DNA of 64,000 bases, from NCBI GenBank assembly GCA_964578885.1, contig CAZOEO010000006.1, forward strand, positions 62,001-126,000, read 5' to 3'. This document shows, one piece after another, positions 9,277-17,724 of the stretch. How positions within the stretch are numbered: position 1 is the first letter of the stretch; every line of letters starts with the position of its first letter. The stretch comes from CAZRHR01 sp964578885 (GTDB lineage Bacteria; Bacteroidota; Bacteroidia; CAIKAF01). Made by a program: the position numbers and the translations under genes. The notes under the pieces were generated by a model that worked only from the letters and a program-made list of their open reading frames with translations, ran no database searches and was not told the origin of the DNA.

Positions 9277-10623
9277 ATGAAAGCGCCTTCTTCTTTTACT
9301 CTTTTTAAATTGGGACTGCCCATGCTGGGCGGTCTGTTGGCCAATACCATGGTGGGCGTAGCCGATACGGCCTTCATGGGTCAGGTGGGGCAAGGACCGC
9401 AAAGTGCCGCCGGTTATGGTGCTTTGTTTTATCTCGTGCTTTATGTGATTGGAATGGGTTTCGCCCTGGGTTTACAAATCCGCAACGCCTATTGGGTGGG
9501 TGCAGGAAATACCTTTAAGGTTGGCCCGTTGGTCATGAGCGCTGGATTAGGGCTGTTGGTTTTTGGCATTGCGGCTGGAATCGGCTGTATTTTAGGAGGA
9601 AATGCATTGTTTTCCATGCTAAATAATGATGCCGTTTTAGCCAGTGAAACAGCAGATTATGTGGGCATCAGGGGTTATTTTCTTCCATTTACCATGATTA
9701 ACCTGGCTTGTATGGCTCTTTTTGTGGGCACGGGTAAAACGCAATGGGTTGGCATGGCCAATTTTACCGGCGCCGGGCTCAACTTTTTTTTGGATTACGT
9801 GCTCATTTTCGGCCATTACCAATTTCCCGAAATGGGTTTAAAAGGAGCTGCATTGGCTTCTGGATTAGCGGAAACAGGCATTTTCGCCGTCTATTTAACA
9901 GGAGCAATATGGAATTTCAGAAAGGAAAACCATTTTAAAGCCCGTCCTCTCCTGCAAAAGGCCGCATTACAAGAAACCATGGCCATTGGTTTTCCGCTGA
10001 TTTTACAAAACATCACAAGTATTTTGGCTTGGTTTGTCTTTTTCACCTTTATTGAACGAACTGGTGCAGAAAATTTTAATGTGTCTATTGTAATTCGTAG
10101 TGTTTATGCCGTTTTCATGATGGTAGGCATCGCTTTTGGTGCGGTGGTCAATGCCCAGACATCAACCCTGCTTGGTGGCCATGCACCGATGGAAATTTTG
10201 CCCATGATCAAAAGAACCACTTGGGTCAGTTTAGGGCTTGTCTTACCCTCTGTAGTTTTGTTGGCCGTTTTTCAAACCCAGATTTTTGCCTTGTTTAGCG
10301 CGGATGAAAGTCTGGCCATCAAAGCAGAAGCGCCAATGGTTGTGGTGATGTTGGCCATCATTTGTTTTGCCATTTCGCATGTTTGGTTCAATGCGGTTTC
10401 CGGAACCGGAAAAACCTGGCTTGCGCTTGGGATTGAAACCACATGTATTATCGCATATTTGGCTTTAGCCTACTGGGTCACCAAACCGGAAGCAGCATTT
10501 AGCCTGGCCGTCATTTGGTCTACCGAAGTGCTTTACACCTCCGTTATTGGTCTTTTATCTGCCCTGGCACTTTTCCGACTTTTAAAAAAGTGGAAAATAG
10601 AATCTGTATCTTCGCAGTCCTAA
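9277..10623 (+). CDS. MATE family efflux transporter
   Basis: The protein is 448 residues and almost entirely hydrophobic, with about 12 membrane helices in two six-helix halves. It opens with LFKLGLPMLGGLLANTMVGVADTAFMG, the usual MATE first helix with an Asp after it, and has GMANFTGAGLNFFLDYVLIFG in helix 5-6. MATE proteins export cationic drugs or metabolites using a sodium or proton gradient. It probably shares an mRNA with the preceding methyltransferase (3-base gap). The substrate is unknown. Confidence 0.9.
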   Translation: MKAPSSFTLFKLGLPMLGGLLANTMVGVADTAFMGQVGQGPQSAAGYGALFYLVLYVIGMGFALGLQIRNAYWVGAGNTFKVGPLVMSAGLGLLVFGIAAGIGCILGGNALFSMLNNDAVLASETADYVGIRGYFLPFTMINLACMALFVGTGKTQWVGMANFTGAGLNFFLDYVLIFGHYQFPEMGLKGAALASGLAETGIFAVYLTGAIWNFRKENHFKARPLLQKAALQETMAIGFPLILQNITSILAWFVFFTFIERTGAENFNVSIVIRSVYAVFMMVGIAFGAVVNAQTSTLLGGHAPMEILPMIKRTTWVSLGLVLPSVVLLAVFQTQIFALFSADESLAIKAEAPMVVVMLAIICFAISHVWFNAVSGTGKTWLALGIETTCIIAYLALAYWVTKPEAAFSLAVIWSTEVLYTSVIGLLSALALFRLLKKWKIESVSSQS

Positions 10624-10642
10624 GTATAAGAATTGAAACGAA

Positions 10643-11404
10643 ATGAGTGGTTATCACCCCGAACCCTACTGGTCTGAAGTAGCACAACGCATTAAATCCA
10701 GAGCAGGTATTAATGTCTTGGCTGGCGACGACGAGCCTTACTATCGATATAAAAGGAAAAGGTTTCTCTCATTGTTGCTTGGCCTTCCTTTTAAGGGAAA
10801 GTCGGTGTTGGAAATCGGACATGGTCCCGGAGGAAACCTGGCAGAAGTGTACCGACATCAACCCGCCCAATTGCATGGGGTCGATATTTCAGCGGACATG
10901 ATTGCGCTGGCAGGTTCACACCTACCCAGCTCCGTTCATTTGCATAAAATCAATGGTACCCAGTTGCCTTTTGAAGATAAAACTTTCGACATCGTTTTTT
11001 CTGCCACCGTATTGCAACACAATACCGACGAGAACATGATGAAGCAGCTTTTGACCGAAATGTGCAGGGTGAGCAAAGATCAGGTGGTATTGTTTGAACG
11101 GATTGAAAGCACCATCAAAGGAGACGACCTATGCAAAGGCCGGCCGGTTTCTTATTATGCTGAACTTTGTGCTTCACAGGGATTTGAGCTTGAATCTACC
11201 TCATTCATCAATATTCGTGTTAGCTATTATGTCTGTGGCGCCATTCGTAAAGGTTTGAATCCCAAGCAGCGCAAGGAAGGCGAGCCGCTGAACATGCTTT
11301 CTCTGGCTTTGCAAAACCTTACTTTACCTATCACCAAAGTATTAGACCGGATTTTCCCTTCTCAAAAAGATGTAGGACGACTTATTTTTAAAAGGAAAAA
11401 GTAA
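10643..11404 (+). CDS. Class I SAM-dependent methyltransferase
   Basis: The protein is 253 residues. Motif I is VLEIGHGPGGNLAEV at about residues 56-70. The acidic residue after strand 2 is in HGVDISADMIALA, and a Methyltransf_11-type motif is LPFEDKTFDIVFSATVLQH. The substrate is not evident; relatives include small-molecule, lipid and sugar methyltransferases. It lies 19 bases after the MATE gene on the same strand, and a strong hairpin terminator follows at 11441-11473, which closes the unit. Confidence 0.85.
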   Translation: MSGYHPEPYWSEVAQRIKSRAGINVLAGDDEPYYRYKRKRFLSLLLGLPFKGKSVLEIGHGPGGNLAEVYRHQPAQLHGVDISADMIALAGSHLPSSVHLHKINGTQLPFEDKTFDIVFSATVLQHNTDENMMKQLLTEMCRVSKDQVVLFERIESTIKGDDLCKGRPVSYYAELCASQGFELESTSFINIRVSYYVCGAIRKGLNPKQRKEGEPLNMLSLALQNLTLPITKVLDRIFPSQKDVGRLIFKRKK

Positions 11405-11440
11405 AGTGAAAGTTGCCCTTCACGAAAGTCTATAAAACAA

Positions 11441-11473
11441 AAGGCCGTCTCCCAAAAGAAGACGGCCTTTTTA
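11441..11473. terminator. Bidirectional terminator
   Basis: The 10-bp arms AAGGCCGTCT and AGACGGCCTT form a perfect stem, with A and T runs on the two sides. It serves the methyltransferase on the plus strand and the DUF2911 gene on the minus strand. Confidence 0.85.
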
Positions 11474-11488
11474 ATGATTATGGCTTTA

Positions 11489-12340
11489 TTACTTTTTGCG
11501 CCATTCTTCAATGGAAGCCTGGTTCATGCGCACGTAGTCATCATTTCCGGCTTTTTTCGCAAGTTCAAGACTGCGTTGAGCAGTTGCAATGGCACCAGGA
11601 TAATCTCCGATTTTGGCTTGAATCAGCGCTTTTTGACGCACCACCCAATACAATTCATCTTTGTCCTTGGAGATGGCCAGATCAATCCATTCAAGGGCTT
11701 GATTCATGTCTCTATTGGTTTCATAATAGTATCGAGCTGCTTGAAAGTAGCTGGTGGGCGTAGCAGAAAGTGCCTGCTGTATATTCCGCATCACTTTCGA
11801 ATCTACATCCGTTTCAAATTTGAAAGAAACCCGGGTTGTTTCCCAGGAAATTTCAACGAAGGCAGAGTTGTTGGTCAAATAATTAAACTCAATAGTAAAA
11901 GTTTCGGTAAAAGGAATCACGTCTGGTTTTACTTTAACCCGAACTGCATCATCTGATTCTTTGTAACCGGAAGTTCCGCTCATGCGGGCAGCTTTGTTCA
12001 AAATGATGGTCCATTCATTCATAGATGGAATGGTCAGAATAGAATAATCTCCTTTCAGACCAACGCCATTTACCCTAACTGAGTCGCTAAAATGGATGCG
12101 TGAGGCCATGTTAGCCCCGGTTCTCCAGAGGCGGTCGTAAGCCACCACGTCTCCAAAGATTTTCCTTCCTCTTGCGCTTGGCCGGCTGTACACAAGCGTG
12201 ACATCCATTAAACCTACTTTTTGGGAAACGGTACAAATAGGACTGGCCTGCGGCATGTCAATTTGCCCCTGTGCCGTTAAAGAAACACTCATAGAACCTA
12301 CAAGGCCCAGGAAAAATAATTTCCAAGATTTCATCATCAT
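11489..12340 (-). CDS. DUF2911 domain protein with signal peptide and TPR-like tail
   Basis: The protein is 283 residues. A signal peptide (about 26 residues, ending SLTAQG) points to export. The DUF2911 domain covers about residues 30-170 and shows VTLVYSRPSARGRKIFGD, YDRLWRTGANMASRIHFS and GDYSILTIPS. The last 90 residues are helical repeats resembling TPRs (YFQAARYYYETNRDMNQALEW, ALIQAKIGDYPGAIATAQRSL). DUF2911 proteins are common in Bacteroidota and their function is unknown. The gene stands alone between two terminators, with a variant -7 box (TACCTTCG) at 12359-12366. Confidence 0.9.
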   Translation of the reverse strand: MMMKSWKLFFLGLVGSMSVSLTAQGQIDMPQASPICTVSQKVGLMDVTLVYSRPSARGRKIFGDVVAYDRLWRTGANMASRIHFSDSVRVNGVGLKGDYSILTIPSMNEWTIILNKAARMSGTSGYKESDDAVRVKVKPDVIPFTETFTIEFNYLTNNSAFVEISWETTRVSFKFETDVDSKVMRNIQQALSATPTSYFQAARYYYETNRDMNQALEWIDLAISKDKDELYWVVRQKALIQAKIGDYPGAIATAQRSLELAKKAGNDDYVRMNQASIEEWRKK

Positions 12341-12416
12341 GTATCAAATTTAATGTTGCGAAGGTAACCAAGTTTAGGCGAAATTGTTTTTAGAAACATA
12401 AGGTCTCGGAAAAATG

Positions 12417-12457
12417 GGCAAAGCCGTCACGGGCCAATCGCCCACAACGGCCTTGCC
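12417..12457. terminator. Hairpin terminator, probably for the zinc-ribbon gene
   Basis: GGCAAAGCCGT pairs with ACGGCCTTGCC with one mismatch. Short A and T tracts flank it, so it could act in both directions; the zinc-ribbon gene ends 19 bases away on the minus strand. Confidence 0.6.
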
Positions 12458-12475
12458 TTTTTACGAACTTTTGAG

Positions 12476-12823
12476 CTAATCCGTCAGCTTGATACGTCCT
12501 TCTTCAAAGACAAAATTCCTGTCGTACAGATGATAAATGGTTTGCTTTCCGCATTGCGAATTGCCTGTATAATATTGGTCACAAAAGCCCATTTCACGGG
12601 CAATATTCACGGCTACCTCCTTATTGGAAGTATTCGCAATATAGTCCAATACCCTTTTATTTTTCAGCAAAATCGCATTTACTTTTCGGACAAAAAAGCC
12701 TTGTTGCACCAATCGCTTATTGTTGTAATGGCTTCTGCAACTGTCTGAACAAAATTTCTTGTCCGCCCGACCAGCCAACTCCTCGCCGCAGTCCAGGCAT
12801 TGTTTGTGAAATGAATATGACAT
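12476..12823 (-). CDS. Small zinc-ribbon protein
   Basis: The protein is 115 residues from the ATG at 12823; the frame extends upstream to 12856, but the shorter start places the zinc motif at the N-terminus as in relatives. Cys9, Cys12, Cys25 and Cys29 (CLDCG...KKFCSDSC) form a treble-clef or DUF2116-like zinc site. The rest is mixed helix and strand, with two further cysteines in MGFCDQYYTGNSQCGK. Similar short proteins of unknown function are widespread in Bacteroidota. It may bind nucleic acid or protein, which is inference only. Confidence 0.75.
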   Translation of the reverse strand: MSYSFHKQCLDCGEELAGRADKKFCSDSCRSHYNNKRLVQQGFFVRKVNAILLKNKRVLDYIANTSNKEVAVNIAREMGFCDQYYTGNSQCGKQTIYHLYDRNFVFEEGRIKLTD

Positions 12824-12959
12824 GGATGATTGGATTTTATTATCTAAAAATAACAAAGCCTCATCCCAAAAAGCAAGACCCTGGATGCCTAAAAACTTAT
12901 TATTACTAACAAGATGATGTTAAATACAACCCATTCGACAATGAACCAGGTTAGTACAT

Positions 12960-13454
12960 TCACTTTTTGTAGCGAAAGAAATGTAGGAAAGAAAAAACAA
13001 GACTCAGCAAAAGACCAGAAATCGTTAAACCACTTAAGGTAAAAAGCAGGCGAATTTTAAGGCTATTCAAAGCCTCCAGATTAGATTTTAGCCGAACCAA
13101 ATCCTCTGATGAAAGGCTGCCCCGGGCCGCTTCGATGCGTTCCTGAACCAATCCGGAAAGGTAGCCCACATCTACGCGGGAGTAATAGACCCAAAGAAAA
13201 AGCGTTACAAAAACGGCCGTAAACAAACTAAAACGTCCGCCATCCCGAAAAGCCTGAATGATTTCTCCGGTGCGCCGAAACGACTGACGAGTACGCCAGA
13301 ACAATAGCAAAGTAAACAAAACCAAAAACCATCCGATAGGAAAGCGATGTAAAAAATCGAATTGGTATTCCCATCCACTAATAAAAAGGAAACCCCGAAC
13401 TACAAAGTAGCTCAGGGAAACCCATAAGGCGTTAAATAATGCCGTATTCTTCAT
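12960..13454 (-). CDS. DUF4199-like membrane protein
   Basis: The protein is 164 residues with four predicted membrane helices, at about residues 8-25, 40-55, 75-92 and 133-155. A polar helix (LVQERIEAARGSLSSEDLVRLKSNLEAL) lies between helices 3 and 4. The layout fits the DUF4199 family, whose function is unknown. It starts 2 bases after the rho stop codon and so should be co-transcribed with rho. Confidence 0.65.
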   Translation of the reverse strand: MKNTALFNALWVSLSYFVVRGFLFISGWEYQFDFLHRFPIGWFLVLFTLLLFWRTRQSFRRTGEIIQAFRDGGRFSLFTAVFVTLFLWVYYSRVDVGYLSGLVQERIEAARGSLSSEDLVRLKSNLEALNSLKIRLLFTLSGLTISGLLLSLVFSFLHFFRYKK

Positions 13455-13456
13455 TT

Positions 13457-15295
13457 TTACCCATTCATGGTCAACAGAAACTCCTCATTCGAGCGGGTAA
13501 ATTTCAGACGATCTTTCAAAAACTCCATGGCCTCTACCGTATTCATGTCGGAAAGGTGATTTCTGAGAATATACAGGCGATTCAAGGAGGCTTTGTCCAT
13601 TAGCAAATCGTCTCTTCGGGTACTGGAGGCGTTGATGTCGATGGCCGGGAAAATACGCTTGTTCGCCAACTTACGATCCAGCTGTACTTCCATGTTACCG
13701 GTGCCCTTAAATTCTTCAAAAATGACTTCATCCATTTTCGAACCGGTGTCTATGAGCGCCGTGGCCAAAATGGTTAATGAACCGCCATTTTCAATTTTCC
13801 TGGCCGCACCAAAGAACCTTTTGGGTTTTTGAAGGGCATTTGAATCTACACCACCCGTGAGTACTTTACCTGAAGCAGGAGCAGCGGTATTATGGGCGCG
13901 GGCCAAACGTGTAATGGAATCTAACAAAATCACCACATCCTGACCGCATTCTACCAAACGTTTTGCTTTTTCCAAAACAATGGTAGCGATTTTCACATGG
14001 CGTTCTGCCGGTTCGTCAAAGGTAGATGCTATCACTTCCGCTTTCACAGAACGGGCCATATCGGTGACCTCTTCCGGACGCTCATCGATCAATAGAATAA
14101 TAAGATAAATTTCAGGATGATTGGCTGCAATGGCATTGGCCACCTCTTTCAAAAAAACGGTTTTTCCCGTTTTGGGTTGCGCCACAATCAATCCTCGTTG
14201 TCCTTTTCCAATGGGGCAAAACAAATCCATGATGCGCGTGCTCATGCTTTGTTCTGACTTTGGCCCACCTACAATCTTAATTTTCTCGTAAGGAAAAAGT
14301 GGGGTCAAATAATCAAATGGAACACGATCTCTCACTACAGAAGGATCCAATCCATTGATTTCCCTCACTTTAATTAAAGGAAAATACTTCTCTCCTTCTT
14401 TCGGAGGACGAATGGTGCCCACCACCGTGTCTCCTGTTTTCAAGCCAAACAATTTAATTTGACTCTGAGACACATACACGTCATCAGGAGAGCTCAGATA
14501 ATTGTAATCGGCACTGCGTAGGAAACCGAAGCCATCGGGCATAATTTCCAAAACGCCTTCTGCGTCTACAAAAGCTTCAAATGAATAGACGTCGAAATTC
14601 TTTTTAGGTTCGGAACGAAACGCCTGTGAATCGGCGTGCGGTCTAGGTTCTTGCTCTCCCCCATCTTGTCTGGGCTGGCTGCGATCCTGAAGAATCGGCC
14701 TTTCGCGTGGTTCGTTGCGTTCTCTTTCTCTGAATTCCGGGCGAGGACGTTCTCTGTCTCTGAATTCGTTGCGGTCGCGCTCCCGAAACTCACCTCTTTC
14801 CCGTGGATCCCGGTCTGGTCTGGGCCGGTCGAAGTTTCTTTCCTGCGGACGTTCCGGATTGCGCTCCGGAGCGCGTTCTCCCTGACGATCCGGATGCCTG
14901 TCGCTTTGTCTTTCTATCGGACGCTCCCTGGGCGGCACCGGACGAACCGGAATACCGTCTTTGGTGGGAAGAGATTTGGGTGGCGCCGCTTCCTTGACGG
15001 AGGATTCCGCTTCTTGGGTCGCTTTTGTCTCCTGTGTTTTAATGACCTCAGGATTGGAAGAACCAACAGGCTGAGCCACACGTATTCTGCGGCGTGAATT
15101 GACCTCTTGACTGGCGGTGCTCTCTGCTTCCGGTTCAGAAACAACAGAAGGAGGTGCGCCGGATGACTGCTGAGCCAGGATGGCTTCAATCAGTTCGTCT
15201 TTCTTTTTATACTGATACTTTGGAACACCAAGTTCTTTGGCAATATCTTTTAAATCAGGCAATAAGCGCCTTTTCAGGTCCGAATTCTGATACAT
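13457..15295 (-). CDS. rho: Transcription termination factor Rho, long N-terminal insert
   Basis: The protein is 612 residues, against about 420 in E. coli. A Rho_N domain (residues 1-45, LKDIAKELGVPKYQYKKKDEL) is followed by some 180 residues rich in Arg, Glu, Asp and Pro, with repeats such as RERNE and RPRPEFRERE. The cold-shock RNA-binding domain starts near residue 240 (LEIMPDGFGFLRSADYNYLSS). The ATPase has GLIVAQPKTGKTVFLKEV as Walker A and VVILLDSITRLARAHN as Walker B. Rho is a hexameric helicase that ends transcription. The charged, probably disordered insert is typical of Bacteroidota Rho. Confidence 0.96.
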   Translation of the reverse strand: MYQNSDLKRRLLPDLKDIAKELGVPKYQYKKKDELIEAILAQQSSGAPPSVVSEPEAESTASQEVNSRRRIRVAQPVGSSNPEVIKTQETKATQEAESSVKEAAPPKSLPTKDGIPVRPVPPRERPIERQSDRHPDRQGERAPERNPERPQERNFDRPRPDRDPRERGEFRERDRNEFRDRERPRPEFRERERNEPRERPILQDRSQPRQDGGEQEPRPHADSQAFRSEPKKNFDVYSFEAFVDAEGVLEIMPDGFGFLRSADYNYLSSPDDVYVSQSQIKLFGLKTGDTVVGTIRPPKEGEKYFPLIKVREINGLDPSVVRDRVPFDYLTPLFPYEKIKIVGGPKSEQSMSTRIMDLFCPIGKGQRGLIVAQPKTGKTVFLKEVANAIAANHPEIYLIILLIDERPEEVTDMARSVKAEVIASTFDEPAERHVKIATIVLEKAKRLVECGQDVVILLDSITRLARAHNTAAPASGKVLTGGVDSNALQKPKRFFGAARKIENGGSLTILATALIDTGSKMDEVIFEEFKGTGNMEVQLDRKLANKRIFPAIDINASSTRRDDLLMDKASLNRLYILRNHLSDMNTVEAMEFLKDRLKFTRSNEEFLLTMNG

Positions 15296-15438
15296 CAGTG
15301 AACGGTTAAATAAATTGAGGGAAACCCCGTGGGGTCGTGAACATCAATGCAATACTTTGCTGGATGGTGGGAAACGGTTGCAATGATACGAATAAACGAA
15401 TAAAAATCAATGAACGGGTAAAAAAAACAAAATGGCAT

Positions 15439-16908
15439 TTATCGCCGCAGTGGAAAAGAAAAGGACCAAGGTGCCGGCAGCGTCATACGGTCCTCATCCA
15501 GGCGGGCCTGAATGGCATACCATTGTTTTGAAAATCCGACCTTTCCCGACACCGAATGAGCCACATACCAACCTTCTAAACCAAGTTGTTTCGGTTGATC
15601 CGGCGTCCAGTACCACCGACCAGAAAACAAAGACCAATACTGCGTCGTACCAGATTCAGTGGTTTTCCATTGGTTGGTTTTCAATGCAAACGTTCCCATG
15701 CTTCGCATCCAAAACGTAAGCTCTTTCCCATGAGTAGCTTGTGGAACATGGATTAATGCATCCTCCGGTTCTACAAATCCCGGTAATGCTTCCTGATATT
15801 GCGCCCAACTTTCTTTATACACCAGTGGCTGATTGATCCAATCCGCCAAAACCGTTTTTTTCAAATGGCTCCAACGACGCTCCGGCTCTGTTTCCAAAGA
15901 ATCCGGTAAAATGACCCACCACCGTTTCCCGGACCAGGCTTTCAACTGCCCGAATGAAAACGGCACATCGGCCACATCTTTGGGCTGCACCACCAAGGTA
16001 AATCCCTTTTGCACAGACAAAGAATCAATCTCAAAAACCTGCCGATTGGAGGTCCATTCATAGTTTTTGGGCGGACCATCTGAAAGCAAAACCTGCACAT
16101 TTAATGGATGTGGCACGTCTTTTTCCAGGCTCAACTTCAACAAAGGCGTCCAATCCGGAAACGTATAAACCATCCGGCGTTCTTCCCCTGAGGCGCCACC
16201 ACGCACCTGCCCGTGCGGACCATGATCGTACATAAAATATTTGTCGAGCGGATCACCCACGCCCAATAGTCGAATGGCCGCCATACGAATGGGTTGTGGC
16301 TGAAAAGGAATGGGTTTCCCCTGCCCGTCGAAAAAGGTGAGTTCAGCAATACCGGCCGGTCGAGAATTGAAAAGTTTGGCCAAAGATCGGTTGACACGCT
16401 GGATGGAACCCTCTTCATTTTCCAGAGGCAATTGAATATGATTCCAACCATCCTGCACCAAAATACGCACCCGCAAATGCCTTAATGGACGGGTAAAAAT
16501 AATGTCCTGACCAGATTGAAAATAACCGAGAAGGCTGTCGTTTTGCCAGATTTCAAACTGGTGAATTCTTGCCAAATAAGGGTCTTCCGCCGCCCAAATC
16601 TTCATCGACTTCATTTTCCCCGGCTCAAAAGAAAAGTCGAAACCTTCTCCGTCGTTCAACCCGGTAGAAGTAGACCAATAGGTAGTGAGATTGCCGTCGG
16701 TCATCTGGTCAGGTCCGTAACGAGTCAGGGGAAAGCGATACGACGAAAACCATTGCCGATCCGGATAATAAAACGTATCCGGCCCGGTTTCAATAAACAA
16801 ATGCGGATCAAAGTCTTTGGGTTCGGGCAAGCCGGAGTTTTCACTTCCACCAAGGCAACCAAATCCCAGCCCACAAATCAAACAAAACCCAATAATCCAG
16901 CGACGCAT
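15439..16908 (-). CDS. Lipoprotein with a discoidin-like domain
   Basis: The protein is 489 residues from the ATG at 16908. The frame is open 30 codons further, but only this start gives a proper lipoprotein signal (MRRWIIGFCLICGLGFGC, Cys18). Residues about 40-140 resemble an F5/8-type or NADase-type glycan-binding beta-sandwich (MTDGNLTTYWSTSTGLNDGEGFDFSF, IHQFEIWQND). The rest is beta-rich and unfamiliar. It is probably held in a membrane and faces periplasm or surface. The gene is divergent from the VanY-like peptidase gene, and a TATCTTTG box at 16933-16940 lies 24 bases before the start. Confidence 0.7.
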   Translation of the reverse strand: MRRWIIGFCLICGLGFGCLGGSENSGLPEPKDFDPHLFIETGPDTFYYPDRQWFSSYRFPLTRYGPDQMTDGNLTTYWSTSTGLNDGEGFDFSFEPGKMKSMKIWAAEDPYLARIHQFEIWQNDSLLGYFQSGQDIIFTRPLRHLRVRILVQDGWNHIQLPLENEEGSIQRVNRSLAKLFNSRPAGIAELTFFDGQGKPIPFQPQPIRMAAIRLLGVGDPLDKYFMYDHGPHGQVRGGASGEERRMVYTFPDWTPLLKLSLEKDVPHPLNVQVLLSDGPPKNYEWTSNRQVFEIDSLSVQKGFTLVVQPKDVADVPFSFGQLKAWSGKRWWVILPDSLETEPERRWSHLKKTVLADWINQPLVYKESWAQYQEALPGFVEPEDALIHVPQATHGKELTFWMRSMGTFALKTNQWKTTESGTTQYWSLFSGRWYWTPDQPKQLGLEGWYVAHSVSGKVGFSKQWYAIQARLDEDRMTLPAPWSFSFPLRR

Positions 16909-16932
16909 AGCAGAAATGAACTGTTTCTTTCG

Positions 16933-16940
16933 CAAAGATA
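16933..16940 (-). promoter_or_regulatory. -7 promoter element of the discoidin-like lipoprotein gene
   Basis: The minus strand reads TATCTTTG, a full match to TAnnTTTG, with 24 bases to the ATG at 16908. It supports the shorter start, because the longer frame begins upstream of this box. Confidence 0.55.
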
Positions 16941-16977
16941 TAGCCCATTCCTCCAAAAAAATCAAGAAATTTGAAAT

Positions 16978-17724
16978 ATGATAAGCACCCTTGTACACGC
17001 AGCCCTGGTAGCCGGTTTGGCCATTCAGTCGTTATCGCAACAACCACCGACCACGAAAGCATTTTTAATGGGGCAGTTTTCTCCTGAAAACCATCCCGAT
17101 TTTGTGGAAATCAACGCCAAATACACCTCCAAACCTTCCATTTTCCTGCATAAAGAAACATATGCAGCCTTTATTCGGATGGCCGAAGCGGCGGCCAAAG
17201 AAGGCATTACCATCACCATTGTATCTGCCACCAGAAATTTTGAAGCCCAGAAGCGGATTTGGGAAAACAAGTGGCTGGGCCACCGAAAAGTGGAAAACCG
17301 TGCGCTACCGGAATCGCATCCCGATCCCCGGCAGCGTGCTCTAAAAATTCTGGAATATTCCTCTATGCCAGGCACTTCCCGGCACCATTGGGGCACAGAT
17401 TTCGACATCAACACACTGGAAAACGACTATTTTCTGACCGGTGAAGGATTAAAACTAGACCAATGGCTCACCCAAAACGCAGCATCTTTTGGATTTTGCA
17501 GACCATTTTCCGCCCGAAGCACAGGCAGAAGCACAGGATATGAAGAAGAAAAATGGCATTTGAGTTATGTGCCTCTTTCGGCACGTTTCACCAAACAATA
17601 TACTCGGGAGGTCGGCTACCCGCTTAAAGGATTTCTCGGCTCCGAAGTGGCGCAAGATATTCAGGTCATCGAAAATTGGGTGTTGGGCATTTGCCCCACT
17701 TGCCGGCCCGACAGTATTCCATGA
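16978..17724 (+). CDS. VanY-type D-alanyl-D-alanine carboxypeptidase (M15B)
   Basis: The protein is 248 residues with a hydrophobic N-terminus that can serve as signal peptide. Peptidase M15 motifs are SRHHWGTDFDIN (zinc His and Asp) and EEKWHLSYVPL (catalytic Glu and zinc His). It should trim the terminal D-Ala of peptidoglycan stem peptides in the periplasm. Its stop overlaps the ATG of the next gene as ATGA, which implies coupled translation. Nothing suggests vancomycin resistance, because no vanH, vanA or vanX homologue is near. The start rests on the first ATG after the divergent gene. Confidence 0.85.
   Translation: MISTLVHAALVAGLAIQSLSQQPPTTKAFLMGQFSPENHPDFVEINAKYTSKPSIFLHKETYAAFIRMAEAAAKEGITITIVSATRNFEAQKRIWENKWLGHRKVENRALPESHPDPRQRALKILEYSSMPGTSRHHWGTDFDINTLENDYFLTGEGLKLDQWLTQNAASFGFCRPFSARSTGRSTGYEEEKWHLSYVPLSARFTKQYTREVGYPLKGFLGSEVAQDIQVIENWVLGICPTCRPDSIP

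Noticed and set aside
14636..15097. 153-codon frame antisense to rho
   Set aside because: It mirrors the Arg/Glu-rich repeats of the Rho insert; biased codons often open an antisense frame.
16978..17724. Vancomycin resistance (VanY)
   Set aside because: The M15B fold is clear, but no other van gene is near; housekeeping wall trimming is more likely.
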